64,000 nucleotides of DNA from Chromohalobacter beijerinckii (GTDB lineage Bacteria > Pseudomonadota > Gammaproteobacteria > Pseudomonadales > Halomonadaceae). The stretch is from assembly GCF_023061185.1 (NCBI RefSeq), contig NZ_JAKGAK010000001.1, forward strand, positions 62,001 to 126,000, in the 5' to 3' direction. The notes under the pieces were generated by a model. It was not told the origin of the DNA and made no database searches. It saw nothing but the letters and a program-made list of their open reading frames with translations. A program made the position numbers and the translations under genes. Each line of letters begins with the position of its first letter. Position 1 is the first letter of the stretch. Of this stretch, positions 27,355 through 36,424 are shown piece by piece.

Positions 27355-28851
27355 TCAGCGCGTTTCGCGCGGCAAGTACACAAAACGCACGTTGGACATG
27401 TGCTGCAGGATACGCACGACCTGACAGCTATAGCCGAATTCGTTGTCATACCACACATAGAGCACGACCTGACGATCATCGGCGATCGTCGCCTGAGCAT
27501 CGATGATGCCGGCATGGCGATTGCCCACGAAATCGGACGACACCACCTCCGGTGAGTCGACGTAATCGATCTGCTTTTGCATGCGTGAATGCAAAGCCAT
27601 ATCGCGCAGGTACTCGTTCAACGCCTCGCGGTCGGTGGCCTTGTCCAGCGTAAGATTGAGAATGGCCATGGACACATCAGGCGTAGGCACGCGAATGGCA
27701 TTCCCGGAGAGCTTGCCCGACAGCTCGGGCAGCGCCTTGGCCACGGCCTTGGCGGCGCCGGTTTCGGTCAACACCATGTTCAGCGCGGCACTGCGCCCCC
27801 GCCGGTCGCCCTTGTGGTAGTTATCGATCAGGTTCTGGTCGTTGGTATAGGCATGCACCGTCTCGACATGCCCGTGTGCGATACCGAACTCGTCGTTGAC
27901 CGCCTTGAGGATAGGCACGATCGCATTGGTGGTGCACGACGCCGCCGAAAGTACACGGTCGTCGTCGGTAATCTCGTCGTGGTTGATGCCGTGCACGATA
28001 TTCTTGACGTCGCCCTTGCCAGGCGCGGTCAGCAACACCTTCGCCGCGCCCTTGGACGCTAGATGCTGGGACAGGCCTTCCGCATCACGCCACTTGCCGG
28101 TGTTATCGACGACCAGGGCACTCTGGATGCCATACGCGGTGTAATCGATCTCGCTGGGTGAATCGGCATGAATGATCTGGATATAGTTACCGTTGGCGAT
28201 GATCGCCTCGTTTTCATGATCGACGCGGATCGTGCCGGCGAACGGCCCATGCACGCTATCGCGACGCAAAAGACTGGCACGCTTCTCGAGGTCATCGCCG
28301 CCGCCACGCACCACGATGGCACGCAGCCGAAGCAGGTTACCGCCCCCCGCCTTCTCGATCAGGATACGCGCCAGCAGACGACCGATGCGCCCGAAGCCGT
28401 AGAGCACGACATCCTTGGGCTCGCCACCCATGCCGGTATCGGCGTGACGCCCCACGATATCGGCCAGTTCCGTTTCGAGGAAGGCCTTGATGTCGTCTTG
28501 CTCGGAGCGCTTGAAGGCTACCCCCAGCTTGCCGATATCGATGTGCGCCGGCCCTAGCTCAAGCTCGGTCATGGCCTTGACCATCGGCAACGTATCGCGC
28601 ACCGAGAGCTCGATACCCTCGACCTTCTTGACGTAGCGATGATTCTTGAGAATGCGAATGACCGAGCGATTGATCAACGAACGCCCGTACAGGGATGGCA
28701 CGACATTGTACTTGCGGTAGAGACGTCCCAGCAGGGGGATCATCTCCTCGGCCAATGCTTCGTTTTCTTGCCAATCCTGAAAATAGGTCTCGAGTTTTTC
28801 TTGACTCACGGCGGGCCTCGTCACGGCAGCAGGGAACGAAATAAAATGCAT
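27355..28851 (-). CDS. gap: Glyceraldehyde-3-phosphate dehydrogenase, long form with N-terminal extension
   Basis: A 498-residue dehydrogenase of the long GAPDH type that in Pseudomonas lies between nqr and mfd, exactly as here. The nucleotide-binding motif GFGRIG is at residues 152-157, the active-site SCTTN has C306, and the partner histidine is in HAYTNDQN (H333). Standard GAPDH begins about where residue 145 lies here, so an N-terminal domain of some 145 helical residues is extra. It catalyses the glycolytic or gluconeogenic step at glyceraldehyde-3-phosphate; the coenzyme cannot be read safely. The ATG at 28851 is preceded by a weak GGATA; a GTG at 28809 is an alternative. A HexR-like palindrome overlaps its putative promoter. 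Confidence 0.92.
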   Translation of the reverse strand: MHFISFPAAVTRPAVSQEKLETYFQDWQENEALAEEMIPLLGRLYRKYNVVPSLYGRSLINRSVIRILKNHRYVKKVEGIELSVRDTLPMVKAMTELELGPAHIDIGKLGVAFKRSEQDDIKAFLETELADIVGRHADTGMGGEPKDVVLYGFGRIGRLLARILIEKAGGGNLLRLRAIVVRGGGDDLEKRASLLRRDSVHGPFAGTIRVDHENEAIIANGNYIQIIHADSPSEIDYTAYGIQSALVVDNTGKWRDAEGLSQHLASKGAAKVLLTAPGKGDVKNIVHGINHDEITDDDRVLSAASCTTNAIVPILKAVNDEFGIAHGHVETVHAYTNDQNLIDNYHKGDRRGRSAALNMVLTETGAAKAVAKALPELSGKLSGNAIRVPTPDVSMAILNLTLDKATDREALNEYLRDMALHSRMQKQIDYVDSPEVVSSDFVGNRHAGIIDAQATIADDRQVVLYVWYDNEFGYSCQVVRILQHMSNVRFVYLPRETR

Positions 28852-28900
28852 TATCCGTAGCCTTTCATGCCCTTAGCAATGCTTGCTTGGTCGCATGCGG

Positions 28901-28933
28901 TGTAATTCCACTACACCAATAGGCCCTTGACTA
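28901..28933 (-). promoter_or_regulatory. gap promoter overlapped by a HexR-like operator
   Basis: On the minus strand TAGTCA (28928-28933), 17 bases and TGGAAT (28905-28910) form a moderate promoter. The palindrome at 28901-28915, TGTAATTCCACTACA on the plus strand, matches 12 of 15 positions of the HexR consensus TGTAATWWWATTACA and covers the -10 box. Confidence 0.55.
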
Positions 28934-29070
28934 CAGGGCAAAAAAAAGGCAATGAACATCGATTTATGCGACCGTTTTTGACTACAAGAGCGGTAACGGA
29001 CTTGGCTTTAAATCCCCGCGTATCGCCCCCAACCCTTGTTTTGCCTGCTATCATCGTCTCGACTTAGAAA

Positions 29071-32000
29071 ATGAAGCGCACCATGTCGTATTTTTCACCG
29101 CTCGATCCGCCGCATCCTCAGGGCCTGCGTGACACTGTCTATTGGCAACGTCCGCACGCTGCCGCTGGCGCCCTGGCGCTGGCACGCCTCGCCGACGACG
29201 CTCCGCTGATGGTCGTGACTCCCGATACCTCCAGCGCTCAACGGCTCGAAGGCGCGCTGCAGTTCTTTGCCGATCATCCCATCTTATCGTTCCCTGATTG
29301 GGAAACGCTGCCCTACGATAGCTTTTCGCCGCACCAGGACATCGCCTCCACACGCCTCAAGACACTGCGGCAACTGCAAGAAGGGACACGCGGCATCGTC
29401 GTGGTGCCCATCAATACCCTTATGCAACGGCTCCCACCCACCGACTACATCGCCGGTCGCGTGCTTACATTGCACACCGGCATGCAGCTCGACCGGGAAG
29501 GCTTCCGGGAACGCCTCTCGCGGGCTGGCTACCGCGCTGTGGAGACCGTTTACGAACCTGGCGAATACGCGCTTCGTGGTGCCTTGATCGACCTTTACCC
29601 GATGGGCAGCGATCATCCTCTGCGTATCGATCTGTTCGATGATGAAGTCGATACCTTGCGGTACTTCAACCCCGACACTCAGCGCTCTCTGGATAAGGTC
29701 GAACGCGTGGAGTTGCTGCCGGCACACGAATATTCGCTGTCGCGCTCGGCAATCGCCTGCTTCCGCGAAGGGTTCGAGACATTGTTCGACGTCGACCCAC
29801 GCCAATGCCCGCTGTACAACGACGCACTCAAGGGCATTCCGTCTCCCGGACTGGAGCAGTACCTGCCGCTTTTCTTCGAGGAGACCGCCAGCCTGTTCGA
29901 GCATCTGAATGCGCATACGCGCATTGCGCTGATGCCCGGCGTCCACGACGCGGCCGAGCACCACTGGAGCGCCATCGAAAGTCGCTACGACAATCTTGGC
30001 GTCGACCCCACGCGGCCCTTGCTGCCGCCGGCACATGCTTTCGTGCCCGTGCCCGAGGTATTCGCTTCCATCAAGCAGCACCCGCGCGTGGCACTGGTTA
30101 ACGACGACGAATCACACCCGCATGCCAAGGTACCGGCCACGCACCCTCTCCCGGATGTGGCCATTCATGCGCGCGGTCATCACCCGCTCGCCAAATTGGA
30201 GGCGTTTCTCGGTGCCCCCGACGCCCCGCGCGTTCTATTGGTTGCCGAGTCGAGTGGGCGCCGCGAAGCACTGGAAGAAACCCTCGCTCCGTTGGGGCGT
30301 CCTCTGGCCGTGGCCGATGGCTGGCAACACTTCCTGGATGGCAGTGCACCGCTGGCGATTTGCGCGGGCGGCCTAGATGAAGGGCTATGGCTCGACAATC
30401 CTGCCACCTGCGTCATCACCGAAACCGAGCTGTACGGCGATGTCGTTCGCCAGGCACGCCGCCGTGGTCGGGTGACCGATGACAACGAACTCGCCGTACG
30501 ACACTTGGCGGAATTGCGCCCCGGCTCTCCGGTGGTCCACCAGAGCCACGGCGTAGGCCGTTACCAAGGGCTCGAGACGTTGGAAGCCGGCGGTCAGGCC
30601 GCTGAATTCCTGGCGCTTGAATACGCCGGCGGCGCCAAGCTCTACGTTCCGGTAGACAGCCTGCATCTGATCTCGCGTTATGCCGGCGCCACCGATGAAC
30701 TGGCTCCGCTGCATAAACTCGGCTCGGAAACCTGGGACAAGGCCAAGCGCAAGGCGGCCGAAAAGGTACGCGATACCGCCGCCGAGCTGCTGGATACCTA
30801 CGCCCGACGCGAGGCGCGCGAAGGCTTCGCCTGCGACGCGCCCGGCGAGGAATACGCACGCTTCACGGCCAGCTTCCCCTTCGAAGAAACGCCCGATCAA
30901 CACGCTGCCATCGATGCGGTCATCAACGACATGACCGCACCGCGTCCGATGGACCGCGTGGTCTGCGGCGACGTGGGCTTCGGCAAGACCGAAGTCGCCA
31001 TGCGCGCGGCATTTCTCGCCGTGCACTCCGGTCGCCAAGTCGTGGTACTGGTTCCCACTACCCTGCTTGCCCAACAACACTATGACAATTTCCGCGACCG
31101 TTTCGCGGACACTGCGGTCCAGATCGAGCTGCTCTCGCGCTTCACTGCCGGCAAGGGGCAACAAGCGTCGCTGGAGCGCATTAACGAAGGCCGCGCCGAT
31201 ATCGTCATCGGCACCCACAAGCTGCTCTCCAAGACGATGTCGCTCCCCAACATGGGGCTGTTGATCATCGACGAGGAACACCGCTTCGGTGTCTCGCAGA
31301 AGGAAAAGCTCAAGAGCTTACGGGCCGAGATCGATATTCTCACGCTCACCGCGACGCCGATTCCCCGTACCTTGAACATGGCGATGAGCGGCATTCGCGA
31401 TCTCTCGATCATCGCCACTCCTCCGGCACGACGTCTATCGGTCAAAACCTTCGTCCAGCAGCGCAACGAAGGCGTCCTGAAGGAAGCCTTGCTACGTGAA
31501 ATTCTGCGCGGCGGCCAAGTCTACTTCCTCCACAACGAAGTCAAGACGATAGAAACCACTGCCGAGCGCGTTGCCGAGTTGGTACCCGAAGCGCGCGTGG
31601 CCGTCGCCCACGGTCAGCTACCCGAGCGTGCGCTGGAACGCGTGATGTCGGACTTCTATCACAAGCGTTTCAACGTGCTGGTATGCTCGACGATCATCGA
31701 GACCGGCATCGACGTACCTAGCGCCAACACCATCATCATCGAACGCGCCGATAAGTTCGGACTCGCTCAATTGCACCAGCTCCGCGGGCGTGTCGGTCGT
31801 AGCCACCATCAGGCCTATGCTTATCTCCTCACGCCACCGCCCAAGGCGATGACCCAAGATGCGCTCAAGCGCCTCGAGGCGATCGGCCTGGCGGAAGATC
31901 TCGGGGCCGGTTTCACCCTCGCCAGTCATGACATGGAGATTCGCGGCGCCGGCGAACTACTGGGCGATGAACAAAGCGGGCAGATGGAGACGGTTGGCTA

Positions 32001-32535
32001 CAGCCTTTACATGCAAATGCTCGACCGCGCGGTCAAGGCCATCAAGAGTGGCAAGACACCCAATATCGAGTCTCCGTTGGACGATGGCGTAGAAATCAGC
32101 CTCAACTTGCCGTCATTGATTCCCAACGATTACCTACCCGACGTGCAACAGCGCCTGATCATGTACAAGCGCATCGCCAACGCCGAGGATGAAGCCGAGC
32201 TCAAGGAATTGCAGGTCGAGATGATCGACCGCTTCGGCCTGCTACCAGGGCCGCTCAAGACACTTTTCCGCCAGACCCGGCTACGCCAACGTGCCGAACG
32301 CCTGGGCATCGTGCGCCTCGAAGCTGGCGCCGAGCGTGGCCGCCTCACTTTCGGCACGCAAACCGCCGTCGACCCCATGACGCTGGTCCAGATGATCCAG
32401 CAAAACCCAGCGCACTACCGGCTGGACGGCGCGGACACGTTACGTTTTGAAGGCGATATGAGCGACGAGGATAAGCGCTTTTCCCTGCTCGAGGCGTTAC
32501 TCGGACAACTCAACCGCAAGACGGAAGCAGCGTAA
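29071..32535 (+). CDS. mfd: Transcription-repair coupling factor Mfd
   Basis: A 1154-residue ATP-dependent DNA translocase that removes stalled RNA polymerase and recruits UvrA. The UvrB-homology module is at the N-terminus (FPDWETLPYDSFSPHQD). A CarD-like RNA-polymerase-interaction domain begins near residue 480 (VVHQSHGVGRYQGLETL). The RecG-like helicase core has Walker A GDVGFGKTEVAMRA, the DEEH box in IIDEEHRFGV, TATPIPRTLNMAM, and GRVGRSHHQAYAYLL. A TRCF C-terminal domain ends the protein. The ATG at 29071 has no clear ribosome binding site; 29083 (MSYFSPLD) is a possible start. It is divergent from gap. Confidence 0.96.
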   Translation: MKRTMSYFSPLDPPHPQGLRDTVYWQRPHAAAGALALARLADDAPLMVVTPDTSSAQRLEGALQFFADHPILSFPDWETLPYDSFSPHQDIASTRLKTLRQLQEGTRGIVVVPINTLMQRLPPTDYIAGRVLTLHTGMQLDREGFRERLSRAGYRAVETVYEPGEYALRGALIDLYPMGSDHPLRIDLFDDEVDTLRYFNPDTQRSLDKVERVELLPAHEYSLSRSAIACFREGFETLFDVDPRQCPLYNDALKGIPSPGLEQYLPLFFEETASLFEHLNAHTRIALMPGVHDAAEHHWSAIESRYDNLGVDPTRPLLPPAHAFVPVPEVFASIKQHPRVALVNDDESHPHAKVPATHPLPDVAIHARGHHPLAKLEAFLGAPDAPRVLLVAESSGRREALEETLAPLGRPLAVADGWQHFLDGSAPLAICAGGLDEGLWLDNPATCVITETELYGDVVRQARRRGRVTDDNELAVRHLAELRPGSPVVHQSHGVGRYQGLETLEAGGQAAEFLALEYAGGAKLYVPVDSLHLISRYAGATDELAPLHKLGSETWDKAKRKAAEKVRDTAAELLDTYARREAREGFACDAPGEEYARFTASFPFEETPDQHAAIDAVINDMTAPRPMDRVVCGDVGFGKTEVAMRAAFLAVHSGRQVVVLVPTTLLAQQHYDNFRDRFADTAVQIELLSRFTAGKGQQASLERINEGRADIVIGTHKLLSKTMSLPNMGLLIIDEEHRFGVSQKEKLKSLRAEIDILTLTATPIPRTLNMAMSGIRDLSIIATPPARRLSVKTFVQQRNEGVLKEALLREILRGGQVYFLHNEVKTIETTAERVAELVPEARVAVAHGQLPERALERVMSDFYHKRFNVLVCSTIIETGIDVPSANTIIIERADKFGLAQLHQLRGRVGRSHHQAYAYLLTPPPKAMTQDALKRLEAIGLAEDLGAGFTLASHDMEIRGAGELLGDEQSGQMETVGYSLYMQMLDRAVKAIKSGKTPNIESPLDDGVEISLNLPSLIPNDYLPDVQQRLIMYKRIANAEDEAELKELQVEMIDRFGLLPGPLKTLFRQTRLRQRAERLGIVRLEAGAERGRLTFGTQTAVDPMTLVQMIQQNPAHYRLDGADTLRFEGDMSDEDKRFSLLEALLGQLNRKTEAA

Positions 32536-32537
32536 CG

Positions 32538-32566
32538 GGCAGCACCCGCCATGCGGGTGCCCTGCC
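32538..32566 (+). terminator. GC-rich stem-loop after mfd
   Basis: An 8-bp perfect stem (32542-32549 with 32553-32560) extended by four outer pairs past a bulge follows directly after the mfd stop. No T-run follows, so the terminator role is tentative. Confidence 0.4.
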
Positions 32567-32695
32567 AGATCACTCGCACAGATGCACGGATGCGCGCCAT
32601 AAGCCTGCTGAAGGCTTGTGTCGGCATGAAAATACGCCAGAATGCAGGTGACCGTGGCGTCCGCCACTTGCCTGAACGAAAAAGAGTCCATATCC

Positions 32696-33817
32696 ATGCC
32701 GGTTACTTCCCGCGGCCTATCGCCTTTCCTGCTGGCCCCGTTGCTCTCTCTCTCCACGATGGCGCTTGCCGATTCCGCCCCGGGCCCTGTCATCGATCCT
32801 GAGGCAACCAGCTTGCCGAAAACCCAAGCGGGGCCCCACGACCAGCGTGTCACGCGCTTCGAGATCGACGAAGAAAGCAACATCGTCGGCGAAGCACGCG
32901 TCGTCGAAGCCGAAAAGGAAGACACGCTGCTCGACATCGGTCGCTACTACGGGATCGGCTACGAGGAAATGCGCCGCGCCAATCCTGGCGTCAGTGTCTG
33001 GTATCCCGGCGAAGGCACCGAAGTCACGGTCCCCACGCGCTTCATTCTCCCCGATGCCGACCATGAAGGCGTCGTGGTCAACATCCCCGAAATGCGCCTC
33101 TATTACTATCCCGAGCAAAAGGAGGGAGAACCAGCACAGGTGGAGACCTACGCCATCAGCGTCGGGCGCATGGACTGGTCGACGCCGCTGGGAGAGACGA
33201 AGATTACCGAAAAGCAGAAAAATCCGCCCTGGTATCCGCCCCAGTCAATCATCGATGAGCACGCAGAGGACGGCCGAGAACTCCCCGACGTGGTGCCGCC
33301 CGGCCCCGACAATCCGCTGGGCAAGTACAAGATGCGCTTGGGCATCCCCGGCTACCTGATCCATGGTACCAATCGCCCGCAAGGTGTCGGCATGCGCGTA
33401 ACGCATGGCTGCATTCGCATGTTCCCGGAGGACGTAGAGCATCTCTTCGGCAAGCTCCCGGTGGGTACCCAGGTGAACCTGGTCAGCGAACCGACCAAGT
33501 TCGGCTGGCGCGACGAGACACTCTACGTACAGTCTTTCCCTCTGCTCGAGGAAGACCGTCGGTCGCCGGTGCTCAAGCGTGTGCTCGACGCCGATGAAGC
33601 GCTCGTTGCCACCTTGAAACGCCACGATATCGACACCGACATCGATCACCGGCGCCTGGCAGACGCGGTGTTGATTCCCGATGGTGCGGCGGTCGCACTC
33701 AACGTCGAGCCGGAAGAAAAAGCGCCGCGTGAACCGCTGCCTGGCAGCCTGTACGACGCTTTGCCGATGCCGCCGCATCTGCTCTATCAGTCGGTCAGGG
33801 TTCTAGAGTCGACCTGA
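32696..33817 (+). CDS. L,D-transpeptidase with signal peptide and LysM-like module (YbiS/ErfK type)
   Basis: A 373-residue periplasmic enzyme. A signal peptide ends at ALA-DS (about residue 25). A LysM-like region spans about residues 68-115 (EDTLLDIGRYYGIGYEEMRR). The YkuD catalytic domain has HGTNRPQGVGMRVTHGC with the catalytic histidine H237 and nucleophile C239. Enzymes of this layout make 3-3 cross-links or attach Braun lipoprotein to peptidoglycan; the nearby Lpp-like gene favours the second role, as an inference. I chose the ATG at 32696 because it gives a clean signal peptide. Its 3' end overlaps the next, convergent transpeptidase gene by 31 bases. Confidence 0.9.
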   Translation: MPVTSRGLSPFLLAPLLSLSTMALADSAPGPVIDPEATSLPKTQAGPHDQRVTRFEIDEESNIVGEARVVEAEKEDTLLDIGRYYGIGYEEMRRANPGVSVWYPGEGTEVTVPTRFILPDADHEGVVVNIPEMRLYYYPEQKEGEPAQVETYAISVGRMDWSTPLGETKITEKQKNPPWYPPQSIIDEHAEDGRELPDVVPPGPDNPLGKYKMRLGIPGYLIHGTNRPQGVGMRVTHGCIRMFPEDVEHLFGKLPVGTQVNLVSEPTKFGWRDETLYVQSFPLLEEDRRSPVLKRVLDADEALVATLKRHDIDTDIDHRRLADAVLIPDGAAVALNVEPEEKAPREPLPGSLYDALPMPPHLLYQSVRVLEST

Positions 33818-34428
33818 GGCTTGTCATGTAAGGCCGCGATCGGCGCATCGTCGTCCCCTCGGATCACGACGCGTGTGCCGATCGAGACCAGGCGCGTCAA
33901 TTTTTCGATCTGATCGTTGGTGACGGCCACGCATCCTTCCGTCCAGTTAAAGCGCCGATGGATCTCGGGATCGCTACTACCCAAGCCATGAATACCAATA
34001 TAGCCGCCCAGCACCGTATCCTGCGGCGGCGCTCCATCACGATAATAGGCATCCTGGAAATCGGCGTATTCAGTGGGTGACATCAACCCGGCTCGCATCG
34101 CTTCACGTGCAGTATCGAGCTTGGGGTAATCCAGCCCCAGGAAGATATTGAATTTGCTGTCGCGGTTGATGCGATTGATATGAAATTCACCGGTAGGCGT
34201 CATCCTGCTGCCTCGCTGGCGCACGCGCGCTGTTCCACCCCGCCCCAACGCCACCGGCTCGAAGTGCTCGATACGGGTGTCACCGCGATAGATATCCAGG
34301 GTGGAATCATTGTCGTCGATCAAGATCCAAATTTCGTCATCGGCGTTCGCCAGCGCACATGACCCACACCAAACCGCTAACGACAAAACACTCAAGGTCA
34401 TTACCAAAGCACGCGCCCATCGCCTCAT
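33787..34428 (-). CDS. L,D-transpeptidase catalytic domain protein (YafK/short YkuD type)
   Basis: A 213-residue exported protein. A signal peptide covers about residues 1-29 (ending ALANAD). The YkuD domain shows TPTGEFHINRIN, IGIHGLG (H147) and NWTEGCVAVTN with the nucleophile C166. In E. coli, YafK/DpaA-type members cleave Lpp from peptidoglycan, while others cross-link; the sequence alone does not decide. It is convergent with the YbiS-type gene and followed upstream, on the same strand, by the Lpp-like gene. Confidence 0.87.
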   Translation of the reverse strand: MRRWARALVMTLSVLSLAVWCGSCALANADDEIWILIDDNDSTLDIYRGDTRIEHFEPVALGRGGTARVRQRGSRMTPTGEFHINRINRDSKFNIFLGLDYPKLDTAREAMRAGLMSPTEYADFQDAYYRDGAPPQDTVLGGYIGIHGLGSSDPEIHRRFNWTEGCVAVTNDQIEKLTRLVSIGTRVVIRGDDDAPIAALHDKPQVDSRTLTD

Positions 34429-34508
34429 GTTCCACTCCGAATGATCGTGACAAGGCGTTAGCGTACACCGAAAGCCCCCGGGGGCGTCATCCCCGTCAGC
34501 TGCAAACG

Positions 34509-34539
34509 AAAAGGGCCCCGCCGATGGCGGGGCCCTTTT
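34509..34539. terminator. Bidirectional terminator after the Lpp-like gene
   Basis: A perfect 14-bp stem (34509-34522 with 34526-34539) with AAAA and TTTT at its base lies 43 bases past the lipoprotein stop and before the transpeptidase start. Confidence 0.9.
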
Positions 34540-34581
34540 CTGGACCAGGCGTCGAAACGCCGGCCCTATACTGCCTACGCA

Positions 34582-34845
34582 TTACTTGCGCATGGACTTC
34601 TCGAACATACGGTCCATCTCGGCACGATTACGCTGAGTCGCTTCGAGAGCGGCATTCGCATCGCGCTGCGCTTTCTCGGCAGCATTCATTGCCTGCTGAG
34701 ACATGCTCTTGGCTTCAGACGCGTCAGCCTGCGCCTGATCGATATCGCTCTTCATCTGTTCCTGGCCAGAGGCACAACCTGCCAACACGGCCAGAGAGCC
34801 AGCGGCGACCAGAAGCTTGAGCGTGTTCTTGCTGTTGGACAACAT
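34582..34845 (-). CDS. Lpp/OprI-like murein lipoprotein
   Basis: An 87-residue outer-membrane lipoprotein. The lipobox LAGC places the lipidated cysteine at C24. The mature part of about 64 residues is a heptad-repeat helix without proline, expected to form a trimeric coiled coil. It ends SMRK, so the terminal lysine used for covalent attachment to peptidoglycan is present. AAGGAG precedes the ATG. With a strong terminator and its own promoter, it is probably an abundant monocistronic mRNA. Two L,D-transpeptidase genes next door could attach or detach it. Confidence 0.9.
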   Translation of the reverse strand: MLSNSKNTLKLLVAAGSLAVLAGCASGQEQMKSDIDQAQADASEAKSMSQQAMNAAEKAQRDANAALEATQRNRAEMDRMFEKSMRK

Positions 34846-34923
34846 CTGCGTTCTCCTTGAAAACCTTTCTGTGTGTGGTGATGAAGCCCTGATACATCAG
34901 GTCCCTCATGTACCGCCCACAGG

Positions 34924-34951
34924 ATAATACGAATACCGCTAATATCGCCAA
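34924..34951 (-). promoter_or_regulatory. Candidate promoter of the Lpp-like gene
   Basis: On the minus strand TTGGCG (34946-34951), 16 bases, and TATTAT (34924-34929), in AT-rich surroundings, give a leader of about 72 bases. Confidence 0.45.
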
Positions 34952-35164
34952 TATCAATTGCCTGAGAAACGGTAAATTTTCCTGCGCTGCCCATGATCAA
35001 GGGGTTCAGAGATTCCTATTCGTCGCCGAATGGACACACCACCGACGCCGATAAGCGTCATAATCCCCCTCGTGGAAGCGATGACTTACCGTTACACGGC
35101 AGGGTGAGTCAGCGATTAACGTTCCATCAGCATCGTCTTCATTGATATGCAACGCGGCCCCACC

Positions 35165-35200
35165 TAATAAAACGCCCCCACATACGAGCATGTGAGGGCG
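35165..35200 (-). terminator. Intrinsic terminator of the MetE-family gene
   Basis: An 11-bp stem with one mismatch (35173-35183 with 35190-35200) is followed on the minus strand by TTTTATTAGG, 25 bases past the stop. Confidence 0.75.
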
Positions 35201-35224
35201 ACGATCAGACAGGCGCAGCAGAGC

Positions 35225-36337
35225 TCAGTCTTGCCAGACGGCCTTGGCGATATCCACGACGTGGCGCAGCTTGTCCCACTGCTGCGTTTCGCTGAGCAAA
35301 TTGCCCTCCTCGGTCGAGGCAAAACCGCACTGCGGGCTCAGGCAAAGCTGAGAGAGCGGCGCATAGCGCGACGCTTCGGCAATGCGGGCGCTAACCGTAT
35401 CGGCGGGCTCCAGCTCGCCACTCTTGCTGGTGATAAGCCCCAGGACAGCTTGCTTGTGACCTTCAGGCAGAAAGCGCAGTGGCTCGAAACCGCCCGCGCG
35501 CTCGGTGTCGTATTCGAGGAAGTAGGCATCGACATCGACGCGCCCCAGCAGGGTCTCGGCTACCGGTTCATAACCTCCTTCGCTGATCCATGTCGAGCGG
35601 AAGTTACCCCGGCAGACGTGCAGACTGACATGCAGATCGTCGGGACGATCGGCCAACGCGTGGTTGAGCACCTCGGCATAGATGTGTTGCAGACGATCGG
35701 CGTCCTCGCCACGCTCACGCGCCGCCGCCAGCTCCTTCTCGGAGCACAGATACGCCCACACCGTGTCATCGAGCTGAAGGTAACGACAGCCCGCCGCGTA
35801 GAAATGCTTGACCACGTCACGGTAAGTATCGGCCAAGTCGGCGAAGAAGGTATCCAAGGAGGGATAGACACTACTATCGATATTGCGGCGACCGCCACGG
35901 AAGTGCAGCACGCTGGGGCTCGGCAGCGTCATCTTCGGCGTCGCTTTATCGACCGTGCCCGCCAGGAAACGGAAGTGACCGAGCATCGGGTGCTCGGGAT
36001 CGAAGCCCAGCTTGTCGGTCACGCGCACGCTACGCGCCTGCGTCTGCCGCCCCTGAAACTGGATCCCTTGATCCGAGCTATAGCCTTCTACGCCCTTGAG
36101 GTCTTCGAGAAAATCGAAATGCCACCAAGCGCGGCGGAACTCGCCATCGGTGACCGCTTTGAGTCCCAGCGCTTCCTGCTTGGCGACGACACGTCGAATC
36201 TCGGCGTCTTCAACGGCACGCAGCGCCGCGTAGTCACTTTCACCGGCTTGAAAAAGGCGTCTCGCCTGCTTGAGCTCGTCGCTACGCAACAGGCTGCCCA
36301 CGGTGTCGGCACGAAATGGAGGCTGATACTGGCTCAT
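35225..36337 (-). CDS. MetE-family cobalamin-independent methionine synthase-like methyltransferase (short form)
   Basis: A 370-residue protein corresponding to the C-terminal catalytic barrel of MetE, without the N-terminal barrel (E. coli MetE has about 750 residues). The start MSQYQPPFRADTVGSLLR is family-typical. Zinc and substrate residues are visible in LQLDDTVWAYL, SLHVCRGN (His and Cys ligands) and LSPQCGFAS (last Cys ligand). YxjG/YxjH-type proteins like this transfer methyl groups to homocysteine, but the methyl donor is often unknown. A perfect MetR-type box lies 88 bases upstream, which supports a methionine role. Confidence 0.88.
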   Translation of the reverse strand: MSQYQPPFRADTVGSLLRSDELKQARRLFQAGESDYAALRAVEDAEIRRVVAKQEALGLKAVTDGEFRRAWWHFDFLEDLKGVEGYSSDQGIQFQGRQTQARSVRVTDKLGFDPEHPMLGHFRFLAGTVDKATPKMTLPSPSVLHFRGGRRNIDSSVYPSLDTFFADLADTYRDVVKHFYAAGCRYLQLDDTVWAYLCSEKELAAARERGEDADRLQHIYAEVLNHALADRPDDLHVSLHVCRGNFRSTWISEGGYEPVAETLLGRVDVDAYFLEYDTERAGGFEPLRFLPEGHKQAVLGLITSKSGELEPADTVSARIAEASRYAPLSQLCLSPQCGFASTEEGNLLSETQQWDKLRHVVDIAKAVWQD

Positions 36338-36424
36338 AGCGTTTCTCGACTCTCGGCTCGAAGATTAGGGCGCTCACTTTGCCGTGCCACAGCGGCCATG
36401 ACCACTGCATATCCTTCAAGTGAA

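Larger units (their letters stand above)
34846..35224. other. Intergenic region between the Lpp-like and MetE-family genes
   Basis: This 379-base stretch holds the lipoprotein promoter and leader and the terminator of the MetE-family gene. A 61-codon frame at 35006-35191 on the minus strand shows no family likeness and I do not call it. Confidence 0.6.

Noticed and set aside
35006-35191. A 61-residue minus-strand frame between the MetE-family and Lpp-like genes
   Set aside because: It lacks a ribosome binding site, overlaps the terminator of the upstream gene and shows no family pattern.
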